Origin: Rhynochetos jubatus
Taxonomy: Eukaryota > Chordata > Aves > Eurypygiformes > Rhynochetidae
Direction of reading: 5' to 3'
NCBI GenBank assembly: GCA_027574665.1
Contig: CM050690.1
Coordinates: 40,214,665 to 40,278,664 of the forward strand
DNA: 64,000 bases
The notes below the pieces were generated by a model that was given only the letters and a program-made list of their open reading frames with translations, was not told the DNA's origin and searched no databases. Numbering within the stretch: the stretch's first letter is position 1; each line of letters begins with the position of its first letter. Shown piece after piece: positions 51,701 to 64,000 of the stretch. A program made the translations under genes and the position numbers.

Positions 51701-54700
51701 TGTAATATTGGAATTATTTCTTACACTAACAAAATTACTGCCGAGGCTCTCCAGCCTGGTTACGCCACACGGTGTTGCAGTATAGAATGACACCTATAGG
51801 CAACAAGTCCAGTTGTAGACTACTCTGAGAAGTGATTTTTTCAGCCTTTTCTTTTCAATGCCTCTGTTTTAGCTATCTTGGATTGTAGGTGCATAAAGTC
51901 TAAAAACATAACCTCAAGCACTTAGAAAACATTAGCTATATCCAGTGTTCTGTATTTGGCATTCCACATAGTTCTCCAGCAAAATCCACCTGAATTCAAT
52001 GGGACACACATTCTCATCTCCTAAATGACCACTTTGCTTGAAGATAGTGGAAGTTTCGGATGAAGTTTTTGGATGACTCGGTGCCTTCTGAAATGCGCAG
52101 TAGGGGATTTTTGAAATAAGGGTTTAACACATTATGACTTTTAATATTTTTATGTTGTGGTGTATTTCAATTCCTTGTAAGTGATTTTAATTTTCATTAA
52201 AATTAAATTATTGACTGCATTACAGGCTGTCTTCTACATAACCACCAGGGGCAGGTAGAAAATGTTCCACACTGCAACAGAAATGCGCTTCAGCCCTATC
52301 CAGAAGACACTGACATAGCAATACAACCACAATACATTCTTGATGCTTATTTAACATCAAGATCCTTCATAAACTCATGCATGTGTTGCATTTTTCATGC
52401 ATGAACAGTAACTTTGAAGACAATGATCTATTCATATTCACAACTGCAGCACACAGATAAGCACTGAAGGATGATTTAATCCTTGTCAAAGTGTGAACAA
52501 TTTTTTATATTTTATCAGAATAATGGACAGGCTTCATTGCAAGATATTCCACATAAAAAACACTGTTAAGTGCAAGCTACTGCATTTGGCTGTTGTAACC
52601 AATATTGTGCATAAGCATAGAAGAAATAGAGTTTCTTGCTTTATTGCCTAAATATTAAAACACTATGGGGCAAATTCTGAAGCTTTTTCACAGATTAAAT
52701 TTTCACTTAACAACTACTGAACAAGAACTTCAAAGTATGACCTCATTACTAGTTGTGTTTGTGTGCTTCTAACATGCGTGCCACTAACATTTTAGATTTA
52801 CCTGAAAATGCCTGGCAGAACAGAACAGTTTACAGTCACACAGTCACAGAATCTCACTGGTATGGAGGGGTCTTAGTGAATGAAGCCTTGAGAATTTTCT
52901 GGCTCTTAAAATCTTAAAATGCCAGGTTTATTCTGTCTCCTTTTCATAAAAACAGAACGGTGCAAGGATCCCTGGCACAGATTTCCTCTGGTCACTGTAT
53001 GACAAGGAGCAAGACCCCAGATCCCTGCTAGCCAGCGAAGGAAGGCGTTTCTGACTCCCCTGAGATTGGCAAGAGGTGAGGGATATTAAAATTCAGTTTG
53101 CTGCACTATCGGCACACTGCCTTCCATGCCTTTTAACCCCTCCGACTGTTACCCTACCACCGTTGGAGCTGTGCTGCCACCAGCATGTAAAAGCCCTCTG
53201 GATTTTGAGAATTGCTAGCACAAAACCTGCACTTCTCTGTTTCACTGGAGATGCTTTTTGTACCTTTCTCCTAATTAGCATATTTCTGTGCCCAAAGACA
53301 TCAAGCTGATTTTTCTCAGAAACTTGTTTTTAAAGGTTTCTTTTGTCCTGTATGCACCAAAATGTCTCCTACTTTCATGGTATGAGAGCCAAACTTTGTG
53401 TGAAATATTTCACAATACTAACAGATGGTAAACATGGAAAATCATGTATTGCCACAGGTTGTATCAAAATAATTATACATAAAGTGAAGCATTGATGAGC
53501 AATCAAAAAAAGTGTACCTTTCAAGAGTGAATAAGTAGTATCATCAGAAAAAAACCTTTCATATTTGTTCCTTATTTTTTGTTTTTAAATGCACTTATTA
53601 AAAATAGTTCTACAGAGAAAGATACTTGAAGGCTCCACCTGCCAATAAATAATAAAGAAATTAAGGTAGCTTTTTTTTTTAAAGAGGGAAACAAAACAAG
53701 TGACCTCCTATTTTTTCACTTTCTCTTTGATCATTTAATTTACAACAAAACTGTGGCTAGCCAGGTACATGTATTAATTGCTACAATTTTAAAATGCAAA
53801 AATGCAAAAGATAGAGTCTCACTATGGGTTTTTTCCCAGAATGTAGCATGCACGTTGTTTTACTATAAAATCATCGCAGCCCATCGTACATACTTTGACA
53901 TATTTATTTATAAATACTGCTTCATTTTTCTGTAACATGGAATGCAGATGCAAAACAACACTGAGATCTCTTTCTTCAGCTGATGGCTTTTAAGACCATC
54001 CATCAGGTTACCTTTGTGATTCTGCCACTTGTACAGGATTCCTGATGGTCTTTACTTATTTAAGCGTTGCATGTACATGTCCTTTAAGTAGGAAGTGGTT
54101 TTGAGTATCATTTCTTAAAAGCATCTTCTCCAGCAAAATTATTACCTCCAGTTCCAATCCTTCAGCCAGGACAGGATGTCAAACTTAAAGTAGGAGTTTT
54201 ATCTATTCATTTATTTGCCTGGATATGCACCAAGAAGGTACAAATTTTATAATCTTCCTTTACATTGGACTAAAACACAACTGAATATTTCATAATCACT
54301 TTGAGCATAAAACCAGTAGTCCCACAAAAATACTACATTAGCCATGAGTGACACAATAAAAGAAAGTGCATCATTCTTCTGTGCATAGTACATCCCTTTC
54401 CAGTAGCACACCATACCCTTTACAGTGTGGCACCACACCTAGGAAAGATGGCACTCCACAGCTGCCTCAGAGGCTCTGCAAAGGCAACAGGTTCTCACAA
54501 AGGGTGGCCTGCTGGTGACAGAGTTTGGTTCCAAGAGCTGCCCAACACACTCACCTCCATCGGTCCCAACTGCATCAGCACAGCGTGTACGTGCACTCAG
54601 GGAGAGGCAGATGTTCCTATTTCCCTCTGCATTCTGTCAGGACAAATATGTGATAACATGGTATCAACTCATATAAAACTTACCATCCAGTGACGAGAAA

Positions 54701-57549
54701 AGCCCGCTTAAAGGACTTCCTAGCACCATGTAACTGGGAACACTTGCTGAGCAGAGCGAAGATGAAGTCTGTCATAGCTGGAGACACAGCTGGAGACTGA
54801 GTCTGATGCGGAATCTCCACTACCCAAGCCGTTCCATATGGATGTGTGCCACAAACCTTTACAGGCTGCTATAGTCTTAAGGTACAACCCACACTGTTGT
54901 TACTCAGGTCTACACGCTTAGATATACACATTTTGTGCCACAGCAGTGTGGGTTTTTAGTAGCAAGACAGTGTTGCTGAAAAGTACACTGACTTTCACAT
55001 TTTTCAAGAGTTATTTGTGGGCTTAAGAAGACAGAGTAATGGAGTGCAGCCGGTGCAGTCGAGCTCAGCTCCACTGGAAGTCCCGCCTGCTTATTCCCAA
55101 TTCCCTCTCCTTCTCTGGAGAGGGAACCAGGGTTCTAACCGCAAACTGTGCTGCCGGTTACTCTGTTCTTCGGAGTACGACACAGTACAGACAGTTGCTA
55201 AAGTAGGCTTCAGGCAGCAGTTGCAGGTAGGGTTAAAGGAAGAAGAAGGAGACTTCCCAGATGATTGACACCCCTTCCTGCTTTCTGAGAGCAGCTGGCC
55301 CCTTAAGGGACTGAATCAGATAACCGTAATTGCTATACCGAGGCAAAGGAACTCCTTAGACAGAGCAAACAGGTTGGTGTTTTCTCCAGGCAGCTTCAAC
55401 TCTCCATCTTGAAAGGGAGTGTGTAGCCTGCGACACATCCAAGGCCGAAGCGGAGCTCCTCTCCCCCGCTCCTTTGGTCAGGGCTCTTAAGAGTGTAATT
55501 TTCGGTGGCCGTGGTTCTCAAAACTTGCCTCAAAATGCAGCGATGTTGCCATGTGAAATTAAAGAAATGTGAAAGGAGGCGAAGAATTTTCAACCAAGCC
55601 TGAGGTAGACAGAACAGTTGTTGCCTGTGGATCATAGTGTGACACGGGTAGGAATTCCAACTTAATCTCACCGCCTGCTCAAAGCAGTGAAGTGTGGGAA
55701 TCTCCTGCATTACAGCGGGTTCATTTCAGGAATTTGTGTTGTATTTTATCCCCTCCTATGCCACAGTAACAAAGAAGATTGGCCTTCCTTTTGTTCCAAC
55801 AAAATACCAGTAGAAATAAACCAAACATTTTAAAAGTCAATTTCCATCCTGCAGAATACAAAATACACACCTATATTTCTTCCCAGGAAATCTGAACTCT
55901 GTTAATTATAATTCAAATTGTAATTACTTTAAGATTTTGAGGAGTAATGGAAAGTTGTTTTAAACTGTTAGATATTTTTTATTGGGCTTGTGGCTGTGTC
56001 AGGCAGCAGTGGCTCTACAACAATACATTGCTGGCCTACTTTTTCTGTATTTACAAATCTGCTCAAAACCGGTTTTCTAGTCTGGAAAATCTTTATATTC
56101 ACAGAGCACAGTCAGAAGTGACCCTGCAAGATGCAGGACAGTAGAGGACTACATCCAAAATCTCTACAGAAATCATATACGGGTACTTTGATAAAAGCAT
56201 ATCAACAGGTGGAGAAAACAAATGTGCATTTTCCCATAAGTAATTGAAAACAATGTTGGGAAAACAAAAATGTTTAAAATTGACCAATTCAAAATAAAAT
56301 AAGATTTCTTTATAGACAAATAATTATAGTGTGGGACTCATTGCCAAACAAAGTTGGTAGAACTAGGAATTTGGCTAAGACTTGAAAGGGACTGGTGATT
56401 TATAGAAATAAAGACAGTGCAGAGGTCATCATAGGGTAAGCTGAACAATAGAAAGGACTGAATAGAACATCCCTTTTCTTCATAGTCTTTAACTATGAAG
56501 GAAGTATTCTTTTCCACTTTGTGTAGTATCAGTGCTGGAGACAGCACGTTGAATCAGTTCCAGCATGACAGTTCTGATTTTATGTTTGTCTTTAAGAACA
56601 GCTTAGTAACTGACTTGAAATTAGGAACTGCAAAATTTTATCAAACAAAAGAGGGAAACATCAGTTCATATAGCGTGATAATGGTAAAATTCAGTTACAC
56701 GAGGTCATAGAGCCAAATGCGGTGGCTGAGGTTTATTAAAATCTAAGTAAACTTATGACCAATAAAAACCTTTACAGTGTTGCCTTCTAACACTAGGGCA
56801 ATCAAATTTTATGAGGATCTGGACTAGTTGCCTGAGAAGTCCCGTATTTCACAACTGAACTGGTAACCAGTGGGAGCTGTGGACTATCAGCTGTGTTGTG
56901 TACAAATGGGCTTTGTCCTGTGTTTCTGCAGCTCCGCCCCACCTGCCGTTACAGATGATAGCATACAGAACCTGAGGATCCAACCACCTGCTGCTGGACA
57001 TCATACCCTGTGTTCTGGTAAACTGGAGGGATCCAAGGAGGGAGAACATTAGGTGCCACAGCACAGTGAAACCAACCTAAGGTACAGTACTTCCTCCTCA
57101 CTTTGAAGGGGAGGAAATTACACATTTCTCTCAAATTGCAAACATTTCTGATTTTTACTATAAAAGAGGAATGCATTTCATTGGATAAAATAATCTTATT
57201 TTCCTACAGTTGCCTCCATCCATTAAAAAGAAATTCCTGCATAAATTTGACCATCACTGTAATCCACCGATATCAGAGTGGAATTCTTGCACTGCTTAAG
57301 AGTTACCTAGTATTTTAGTCATTACATGAAGTTAATGATCACTTCAATTTCCAAAAAGGGTGCAGTGTGTGAGAATGGATTGGTTTTGAAGATAATTAAT
57401 TCTGCAGAAGGTTGGCCAAATAATAGCTACTTTTAACTAATATTCTCTTAACGCTTTTTACCTGAACCAGGTTACCATGCATTCTCTTGCGCATTAGATC
57501 AGTGCTAACTTACAGAATTCCAGATTATGTATCATTGCCTTCCTTCCCA
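48787..57549. other. Intergenic DNA upstream of CNTLN, middle
   Basis: No supported gene. A short direct duplication of GAAGTTACAGTCCT lies at about 50015-50060. A weak CR1-like end (TCACAGAATCTCACTGG) occurs near 52846 and is not convincing. Otherwise unique-looking sequence. Confidence 0.55.
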
Positions 57550-58200
57550 CAGTGAATTCCGTTTACCATCAGTCCAACCAGTACCAGCATTCTTGTGATT
57601 TGTAAACCAGCATTTGAATATCTCCAAGAATGCAGACTCCACAGCCTCCCTGGGCAACCTGTGCCAGTGCTTGGTCACCCTCACAGTGAAAAGGTATTTC
57701 CTGATGTTCAGAAGGAACCTCCTGTGTTTCAGTTTGTGCCCATGGCCTCTTGTCCTGCCACTGGGCGCCACTGGAAAGAGCCTGGCTCCATCCTCTTTGC
57801 ACCCTCCCTTCATGTATTTGTACACATGGATGAGATCCCCGCTGAGTCTTCTCCAGGCTGAACACACCAAGTTCTCTCAGCCTGTCCGCAGAGGGGAGAT
57901 GCTCCAGTCCCTTCGCCATCTTTGTATGATGTATGTCCCTGTTTCTCTTGTACGGGAAGCCCAGAACTGGGCACAGCACTCCAGATGTGACCTTACCAGT
58001 GCTGAGTAGAGGGGAAGGAACTTGTCCCACGACCTGCTGGGAACACTCTGCCTGATGCAGCCCAAGATGTCATCATCCTTCTTAGCCACAGGGCACACTG
58101 CTGGCTCATGCTCAAGCTGATGTCCACCAGGATTCCCAGGTCGTTTTTTTGCAAAGCTGCTTCGTATCTGGGCAGCTCCCAGCATACACTGGGACACGAA
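57550..58200 (-). mobile_element. CR1 LINE fragment, minus oriented
   Basis: Encodes on the minus strand the CR1 blocks DDDILGCIRQSVPSRSWDK, LYSALVRSHLECCAQFW, then KGLEHLPSADRLRELGVFSL, KYMKGGCKEDGARLFPVAP and HKLKHRRFLLNIRK followed by VTKHWHRLPREAVESA. The frame shifts between them. The subfamily differs from the 8053 copy in its GGCKEDGARLF and LKHRRF motifs. The element is 5'-truncated. Confidence 0.93.
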
Positions 58201-58396
58201 CCCAACATATACCAGTGCAGACACCCTCAGTAACAAACCCTTTCTTGTAATTTTAAATAAAATGTGCTGCTTTTCTACTCAAGGCACAATCCCAGCAGAA
58301 CAAAGCACTTTTGCAATACATCATTACCTTTTCTGACATCACTGCACATAAGCCAGGAGAATGAACTTCAAAATAATTTTTCTGCCCTTTTGGAGA

Positions 58397-58720
58397 GGGA
58401 GGTGCTGATGTCTTCTCCCTGGTATCCAGTGACAGGACATGTGGGAATGGCTCAAAGCTGCACCAGGGGAGGTTTAGGCTGGACATTAGGAACCATCTCT
58501 TTACCCAGAGGGTGGTCAAACATGGGAACAGGCTCCCCAGGGAGGTGGTCAATGCCCCCAGCCTGTCAGTGTTTAGGAGGCATTTGGACAATGCCCTCAA
58601 TAACTGGTTTTAACATGTGGTCAGCCCTGGAGTGGTCAGGCTGTTGGACTAGATGATCGTTGTAAGTCCCTTCCAGCTGAACTATATCCTATCCTGTTCT
58701 GTTCTGTTCTAATTCTATCC
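58397..58720 (+). mobile_element. CR1 3' fragment with CTGTT-type tail
   Basis: Plus-strand CR1 3' end: AGGTTTAGGCTGGACATTAG, AGAGGGTGGTCAAACATGGG, ACTAGATGATCGTTGTAAGT, then CCCTTCCAGCTGAACTAT. The tail is a degenerate pentamer microsatellite (CCTAT, TGTTC repeats), unlike the ATTCTATG octamer tail of the intronic copies, so it is a different CR1 subfamily. It lies about 200 bp from an opposite-oriented CR1. Confidence 0.92.
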
Positions 58721-61197
58721 TCATAACTTTATGACTTTATAGTGCTTTGCAGTAACAAAATCAGTTTAAAAAAATTGTTCTTCTACATGCTAACAAGGGT
58801 ACAGTCCAGGTAAAAGACATCAGTAAAGCCAAGTTCTGCATAGGTGACACTCGTCATTGGATCATGGTTACATTTCATGCTGATAATGGCTTGATAATGG
58901 AAGTTTAATCTGAAGGTAAAAAGGAATCTGGGATGAGTAGCTGAAAAGGTGGGATGACTGAAGACTGCATAAATTCATTAGAATGTGCTGTGATATGGCA
59001 ATTAAAAGGCATGTAGTTTCTCAGACTACCCAAGCAAAGGTTCATGATTAATGATTATTTTACAGTATGCATAGAAGTACACTGCTAGAATCAGCATTTT
59101 CCACTGAAAGTATTTTTTCTTTGCACGAAGATCTATTTATGTATTTGCTGAATTATTTCATAAATTATGTTTTTCTTGCAGAAATACTCAGCATGGTCAT
59201 CTGCAAACCGAGAAGAAAGAACAATGATGTATGCCAAAAATCTTTTTAAAATGTAAGCTGTAAACACTGTACTGTGTTTGCTTGGACAGTGAAATGAAAA
59301 CAGATTGGTCAAATAGTAACTAAGAGCAACACTGGCAGCTGCTAGAGGTAACAGGAGTAGAGGAGGTTTGGACACTAATAATTCTTAACTTGAAGTGTGT
59401 ACAAAACAGAATGTAATCTGTACCAAGGAAATCTTGAATTTTTCTTATTTAACCATGAAGGATGGTATACAGTTTCACATTCTGTGAATTTGAATGCCAT
59501 AAGTTTCACTGATTTCTCAGTTCAAAATATTGCAGAGCTTGAGATTACTGCATAAAATTTTGTCTTCTTTATGTTTTGACCATGAAATGATAGGGATACA
59601 GCAGACTTCTGTAATAACACCTCTCATCAGCACCATATTTTAACGGTAAGAAATTGCTGAAGTTTTAAACGTAATGTATTGTCATGGAGGTAAATTAACT
59701 CTACTGAAGGCAAAGATAACATCCCACAGGAACCTGTGCATGCCATATGCAATATAGCTCCCAGAACGATTTTCCATGTGTCTGACATGCTTTCTACTTG
59801 TGAAAACATGTATCACTGAAAAGGAAGCAGTAAAAATTTATTAGTCTGTGTGATTTCTAAGCAATAATTCCTAATATTGCATGTACAGTGCTACCAGTAC
59901 TGTAAGTTCTCCTGCCTTTGACATCTGTACTTGGAATTTATCTCAGATGGAAGCATTTTAAGACCTGTATCTACATAATCTTTTGCTTATTTACTATGTA
60001 AAAAACCCTATTAAATACTTCTCCTTTCCCAATTGATGACTCTCTGTAGCAAAACCCTAGATTGGCATGCCAAGGCATAGAGGCCAATTGAGTGCCACAA
60101 CTAGAATTTCTAATTCCATGTCAAGCACTGATACAGAGCATTTTACAACAGCAGACCTCAGTCCTGATGCCTGTATGTTATTCATGTACATATAGATCAG
60201 TTCTACACCCAATATTATTTTTCTTGGCATGTAACTGGCATGTAGCTTATTTCTTCCACTTTGCTTCAAATGTATTGTGTATTTGTCCTTTGCTGTAACA
60301 AGCGAGTCGGGTATTTTCAAGACTTGTCACAGATACAGTAAATGAATACATGTCATTGTATTAAATCAGTTGTTAGAAATCTGATTCTGGTTTTTGAAAA
60401 TAACTTGAGGCATAAGCGTGTATCTATTTGAGGACATTAAATTTACTGCGCTGGGTTCCAACGCTTGGTGATAAACACATGTTCACCTGAGTTTCTTATT
60501 TCGTGCCCTAATTCAGCAAAGCGCTTAACCAAAGTGCTTGATCTTGAACAAATACTTAAGTCTTTTCCTGTCAGAGGGTTGGGGTTTTTTTCAAATTAGT
60601 GTGCCATTTCATCAAAACAATTATATTCCCTAAACCCTCAAAATAAGCTAGAATTTTGTCAGTCTAGATTTTCTACTCAAACTCAGCTCATAGCTTTATA
60701 TGTAAAATGGATGTCTTTTGGGGAGCTTTAGGAAAACAGCACAAAGCAGCTGCCAACAAGCCATATCAGCCATCATTTACTACTAAGTACCTGAAGAAAA
60801 ATAATCACCTGTCTCAGTTTAAAATGAAAGACAGCGTGGCCCAAATAATGGAAGAAGCACATGTCTCATTTTGCTGGACAAGACTAAAATAATCTAGGAC
60901 TAACCTAAAGCTGCCCAGGGTATAACTCAGGAATCAGCTTTTTTATGTTTTGGAACCCAAAACTCACTTTCTTAACTGAGAACATTTTGTACTGTCATAT
61001 AGTTTTTCTCTTGTATGCCACAAACAGAGCCTGTTTCACCATGACAAACTGAGGAGGATTTCTGTCTCAGAACTTACCAGGACAGATTTTTTTTAATTGT
61101 AGATATGTCTGTATGCCGTGTTAATAACCACTAAGCACAGTGATTACACTCAGCATGAAATAGAATGTCTTGGTTTCATATGGTTTGGAGAAGGTAA
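58721..61197. other. Intergenic DNA between CR1 copies
   Basis: AT-rich sequence. No gene, RNA or repeat family recognised. Confidence 0.55.
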
Positions 61198-61503
61198 AGG
61201 GCAGCTACAAAGGGGACAGAGGCTCTCTCTCCACAAGGAACCGCATGGAGAAGGGGCAGTGGGTACAAGCTGCACTGGGAGAGTTTTGCCCTTGACACGA
61301 GAAAGAGATTCTTTACAGCGAGAACAATCAGTCGCTGGAACAGCCTCCCCCAGGGATGCCGTGGTGTTCCCATGGCTGCAGGTGTTCAAGATGTGACTGA
61401 CAGGGTGCTCGATAGCCTCATCCAGGCTCCCTTTCCCACAGAAGGGTTGGACCAGATGATCTTTTGAGGTCCCTTCTAACCTGGGTTGTTCTGCGATTCT
61501 ATG
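61198..61503 (+). mobile_element. CR1 3' fragment
   Basis: Plus-strand CR1 3' end: GGGAGAGTTTTGCCCTTGAC, AACAGCCTCCCCCAGGGATG, GGTTGGACCAGATGATCTTT, then GAGGTCCCTTCTAACCTGGG and GTTCTGCGATTCTATGG at the end. It is 5'-truncated and only mildly diverged. Confidence 0.92.
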
Positions 61504-64000
61504 GTTAGAAGGAGTTAACACAAACTTGTAAATTGCTGCAGAGTCAGCATCTCTTTCTCTGTACAATGACGAAGAACTTACCCATTTAGAACTTGCACAT
61601 GCTTTTATTCCAGTGCTCTTTTGTGAAGAGCACCATACACTGAAGGTGTTTGGACATCGTTCTATAACCTGATGTAGGTCTGCCACTTGTGTCGAAATTT
61701 TCCACAACCACAATATTCCATTGATTCTGAACTGTGACACATAGTGCAGAAAGACTAATCTGTAATTACAACACGTGGTACACAATTAGATTTGACATCA
61801 TGCTTATTGTATTACTGTCCAATCTCTTCACACATGGACCTATTGAGGCACTCCTAGTTTAAGGTCAAAATGACTCTCTACCTGGGTACAATAATTATCT
61901 AAGTACTCGTTCTGTCTGTGCCTTTGAAATCCACTTGATACTCCATGTACTTTTATTGCTGAAATTCAGTTGTTACCAGACAGGGAGTTGGAAAAGTGGG
62001 ATCTTTTGGACCCTTTTTCCCTTTCTTAAAAAAATTTACTGTATGTTCCTTTTTATTTAAAATACAAATTAAAAGCCACAATCATATATTCCATCAGGGG
62101 CCTGGTGGCCCTGTCAGGGCTTACTGCCCCTGTCCAGCCTCTCCCAGGGCCTCTCTCCAACCCACCCAGGGCCCAGGACCTCATGTCAGTCTTCAGCTCC
62201 CCTCAGCCTGGACCTGCCTGGCTCCTGGCCTGATGTCCCAGCCTGGCACTGCCCATCCCAGTCCCCACCAGGTGCCTGCCGGTTGGGAACAGGGCTGCCC
62301 CTGCCTGCTCCCACCCCGTCTGCCCTGCTCCTGGGTGGGGTGGTGGGACAGGCCCTGGCTGCCAGGCCCTGTCCTGCCCCAGTGCCTCGAGTGCCCAGGG
62401 AGCATCTGTCCCTGCCTGCACTCGCACGGCATTCTCCGTGTTCATGCAAAGTATGCTTTGTAGTTTGTCCCTGTTAAACAAATAAAAAATCTCTACCATC
62501 ATTTAGCTTATAAGAATTAATTTTCATTGTGTTTTCCAAGGAAAAAGAAGAGATTCTGAGTCAAAGTAACTTAAGTGCTGTGCAGTGATTCTTAGAAAGA
62601 ATCCATAGCATTTTCTTGGGTCTGTGATGGAAATATTTTGCTGCTCTCCGTTAATAACTTTCCTATATCACTTTGCTAACTGCTTCCAGCTCCCAGTCCC
62701 ACCCTGCAATGCCGCGAGTGCTTTGTACTTCCAAAGGGACTGCGTAGGGCTGCTCCAACAGCAGCCTGAGCCCAGGCTGCCCACAGGTGCTCTGTGCTCC
62801 GAGTGGCTTTCCACGTGCGCAGGGCTGACCGCAGGCACCGCGGTTTTATGGTGGTTTTATTTTTGACGCTGCAGAGCCTGTCACCCCAAGTAAGGTGACA
62901 CGGCATCCAAGCCTCAGGAAGACAAAGTTCAGTCACAAAGGTGACACTGTAGCACTTCTCAGAACAATATTTTTTAAAGAGTGAATGTGTATTTGTTTGC
63001 ACAGAAACCCAAAGGAAAGGGAAACGTACACTGCAGACCACAGTGCAAACAAAGGCAGAAGTTCATTATCAGGCCACAAACACACATATGGGCACACACT
63101 ACAACCTTGTTTTTTAAAAGGTTTTTAGGTGGCCAAAAAATAAATTATTCAGAAAAAAAAAAAAAAAAACCCAAGATTTATTCCTGTTTTTAAATAAAGT
63201 TTTATCCTGTGTGTAAATTTGCCCTATAATCCCTGCTACAAGACTTCTATAATTGCTTTAACCATTCAAAATGACATTCACTATCAGACATTTTTCGGCA
63301 ATACCTAATTCCTGAGAAAAAGAACAGAAAGAACAGTCTTCCCTTCCCCACCCCCTCGCCCCCTTCCTCACAATAAACTGTCTGCTGAGGAGCTCTAGTC
63401 AGGTAGGGTTTTGAGAAGGAATCTTTTTTTTTTTTTTTGCAAGCAGGGACAATTTACAAGCTTTCAAAAGCAGCCACAATTGGCATATGCTCGGTGGAGC
63501 CTTCTTAAAGAAGACTGAAGCTGGACCCACCTAACTAACTCACTAACTAACTTTTCAGACCTGACAAATATCTCAGTAACGCGTATGTTTAAGTCTTGGG
63601 CCGAACAACACTTCTCCTTCTGCATTTCTAGAGGCAGGAACTGAAGTTGAATGCTGGATGTCTGTCTTGTGCTGTCAGGTGCTCCTCCCTGCATTAAGCC
63701 TGACAAAGGGAAGCGCTCAAAATGGAACTTACTACGAGGAAGATGAAAACAACATTACAGGATCCAGACAGAAAACAAGCTGAAGAGGGTTGGATAGGGA
63801 TATGCAGATTTTGGAAGCAGACATCAGTCAGGGACGCAAAGGAGTTGCTTTGTGAGTTTATAAGCTAGGTATGCAGCAGCAGAGGAGGTGAAAGTCTACA
63901 GATGAAGAGATAGACAGCTGTTTAGAGGCATGCGTAAAAGGGGAATTAATAAAACTTGAAGCCAGAATGAGTCGGATTAGATGAAATCAAAGGGAAGCGG
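61504..64000. other. Intergenic DNA at right edge
   Basis: Contains the GC-rich block at 62090-62460, an A-run at 63155-63171, a T-run at 63425-63438 and a short CTAA repeat at about 63530-63551. No exon of a neighbouring gene recognised. Confidence 0.55.
62090..62460. other. GC-rich block of unknown origin
   Basis: About 370 bp, very rich in GC and in CCTG/CCAGG words (GGGCCTGGTGG, CCAGCCTGGCACTGCC, CAGGCCCTGGCTGCCAGG), between AT-rich flanks. It is CpG-poor compared with the CNTLN island. An AATAAA motif lies at 62481-62486. It may be a degraded repeat, a small retroposed piece or a local GC bloom. The open frames across it look like composition artefacts. Confidence 0.5.

Noticed and set aside
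52840-52880. CR1 3' end relic
   Set aside because: Only about 20 bases resemble CR1, too few to call.
57532-58656. Open frames of 112-153 codons on both strands as possible genes
   Set aside because: All fall within two CR1 fragments.
61118-61785. 211-codon minus frame
   Set aside because: Antisense through a CR1 3' end, with no independent support.
1-64000. tRNA, rRNA, CRISPR arrays, bacterial operons or viral genomes
   Set aside because: None seen; the sequence is vertebrate nuclear DNA.
28276-64000. BNC2 exons expected upstream from synteny
   Set aside because: No zinc-finger coding exon or second CpG island is visible, so BNC2 must lie beyond the window.

Overview
This window is bird nuclear DNA. 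It carries about ten fragments of CR1, the dominant avian LINE, several ending in the typical ATTCTATG-type 3' tails, plus avian-type retroviral LTR remnants. Outside these it is AT-rich, intron-like and intergenic sequence with one CpG island.

The only host gene I can support is the 5' end of CNTLN (centlein, a centrosomal coiled-coil protein), read leftwards on the minus strand. Coding exon 1 (27481-27561) lies in a CpG island, exon 2 (10121-10209) lies 17 kb downstream, and the gene leaves the window at its left edge. The identification rests on exon 2, whose translation closely matches my memory of the ADKEFVWSLWKRLQ region of vertebrate centlein. Exons 1 and 2 have compatible phases and good splice sites. 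If bird synteny holds, this is chromosome Z, and the right side of the window leads toward the 5' end of BNC2.

Layout: 1-10120 is CNTLN intron 2, with a 1.6 kb CR1 at 8053-9640. 10210-27480 is intron 1, with three to five CR1 pieces, an LTR next to a CR1 at 18201-18733, a CR1 carrying an LTR fragment at 19795-20751, a 204-bp tandem duplication at 22511-22919, a probable solo LTR at 22984-23747, and a poly-C minisatellite at 27105-27327 just inside the intron. 26940-28275 is the CpG island promoter, with a perfect CRE palindrome, an NRF-1-like site and G-runs. 28276-64000 is upstream intergenic DNA with no supported gene. It holds a CR1 3' end (48715), an inverted pair of CR1 fragments (57550-58720), another CR1 (61198-61503) and a GC-rich block (62090-62460).

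I found no gene cluster or new molecular system. The most interesting structure is the promoter. C/G homopolymer repeats flank it, and the G-rich strand switches sides so that on each side it would be the non-template strand for transcription leaving the island.
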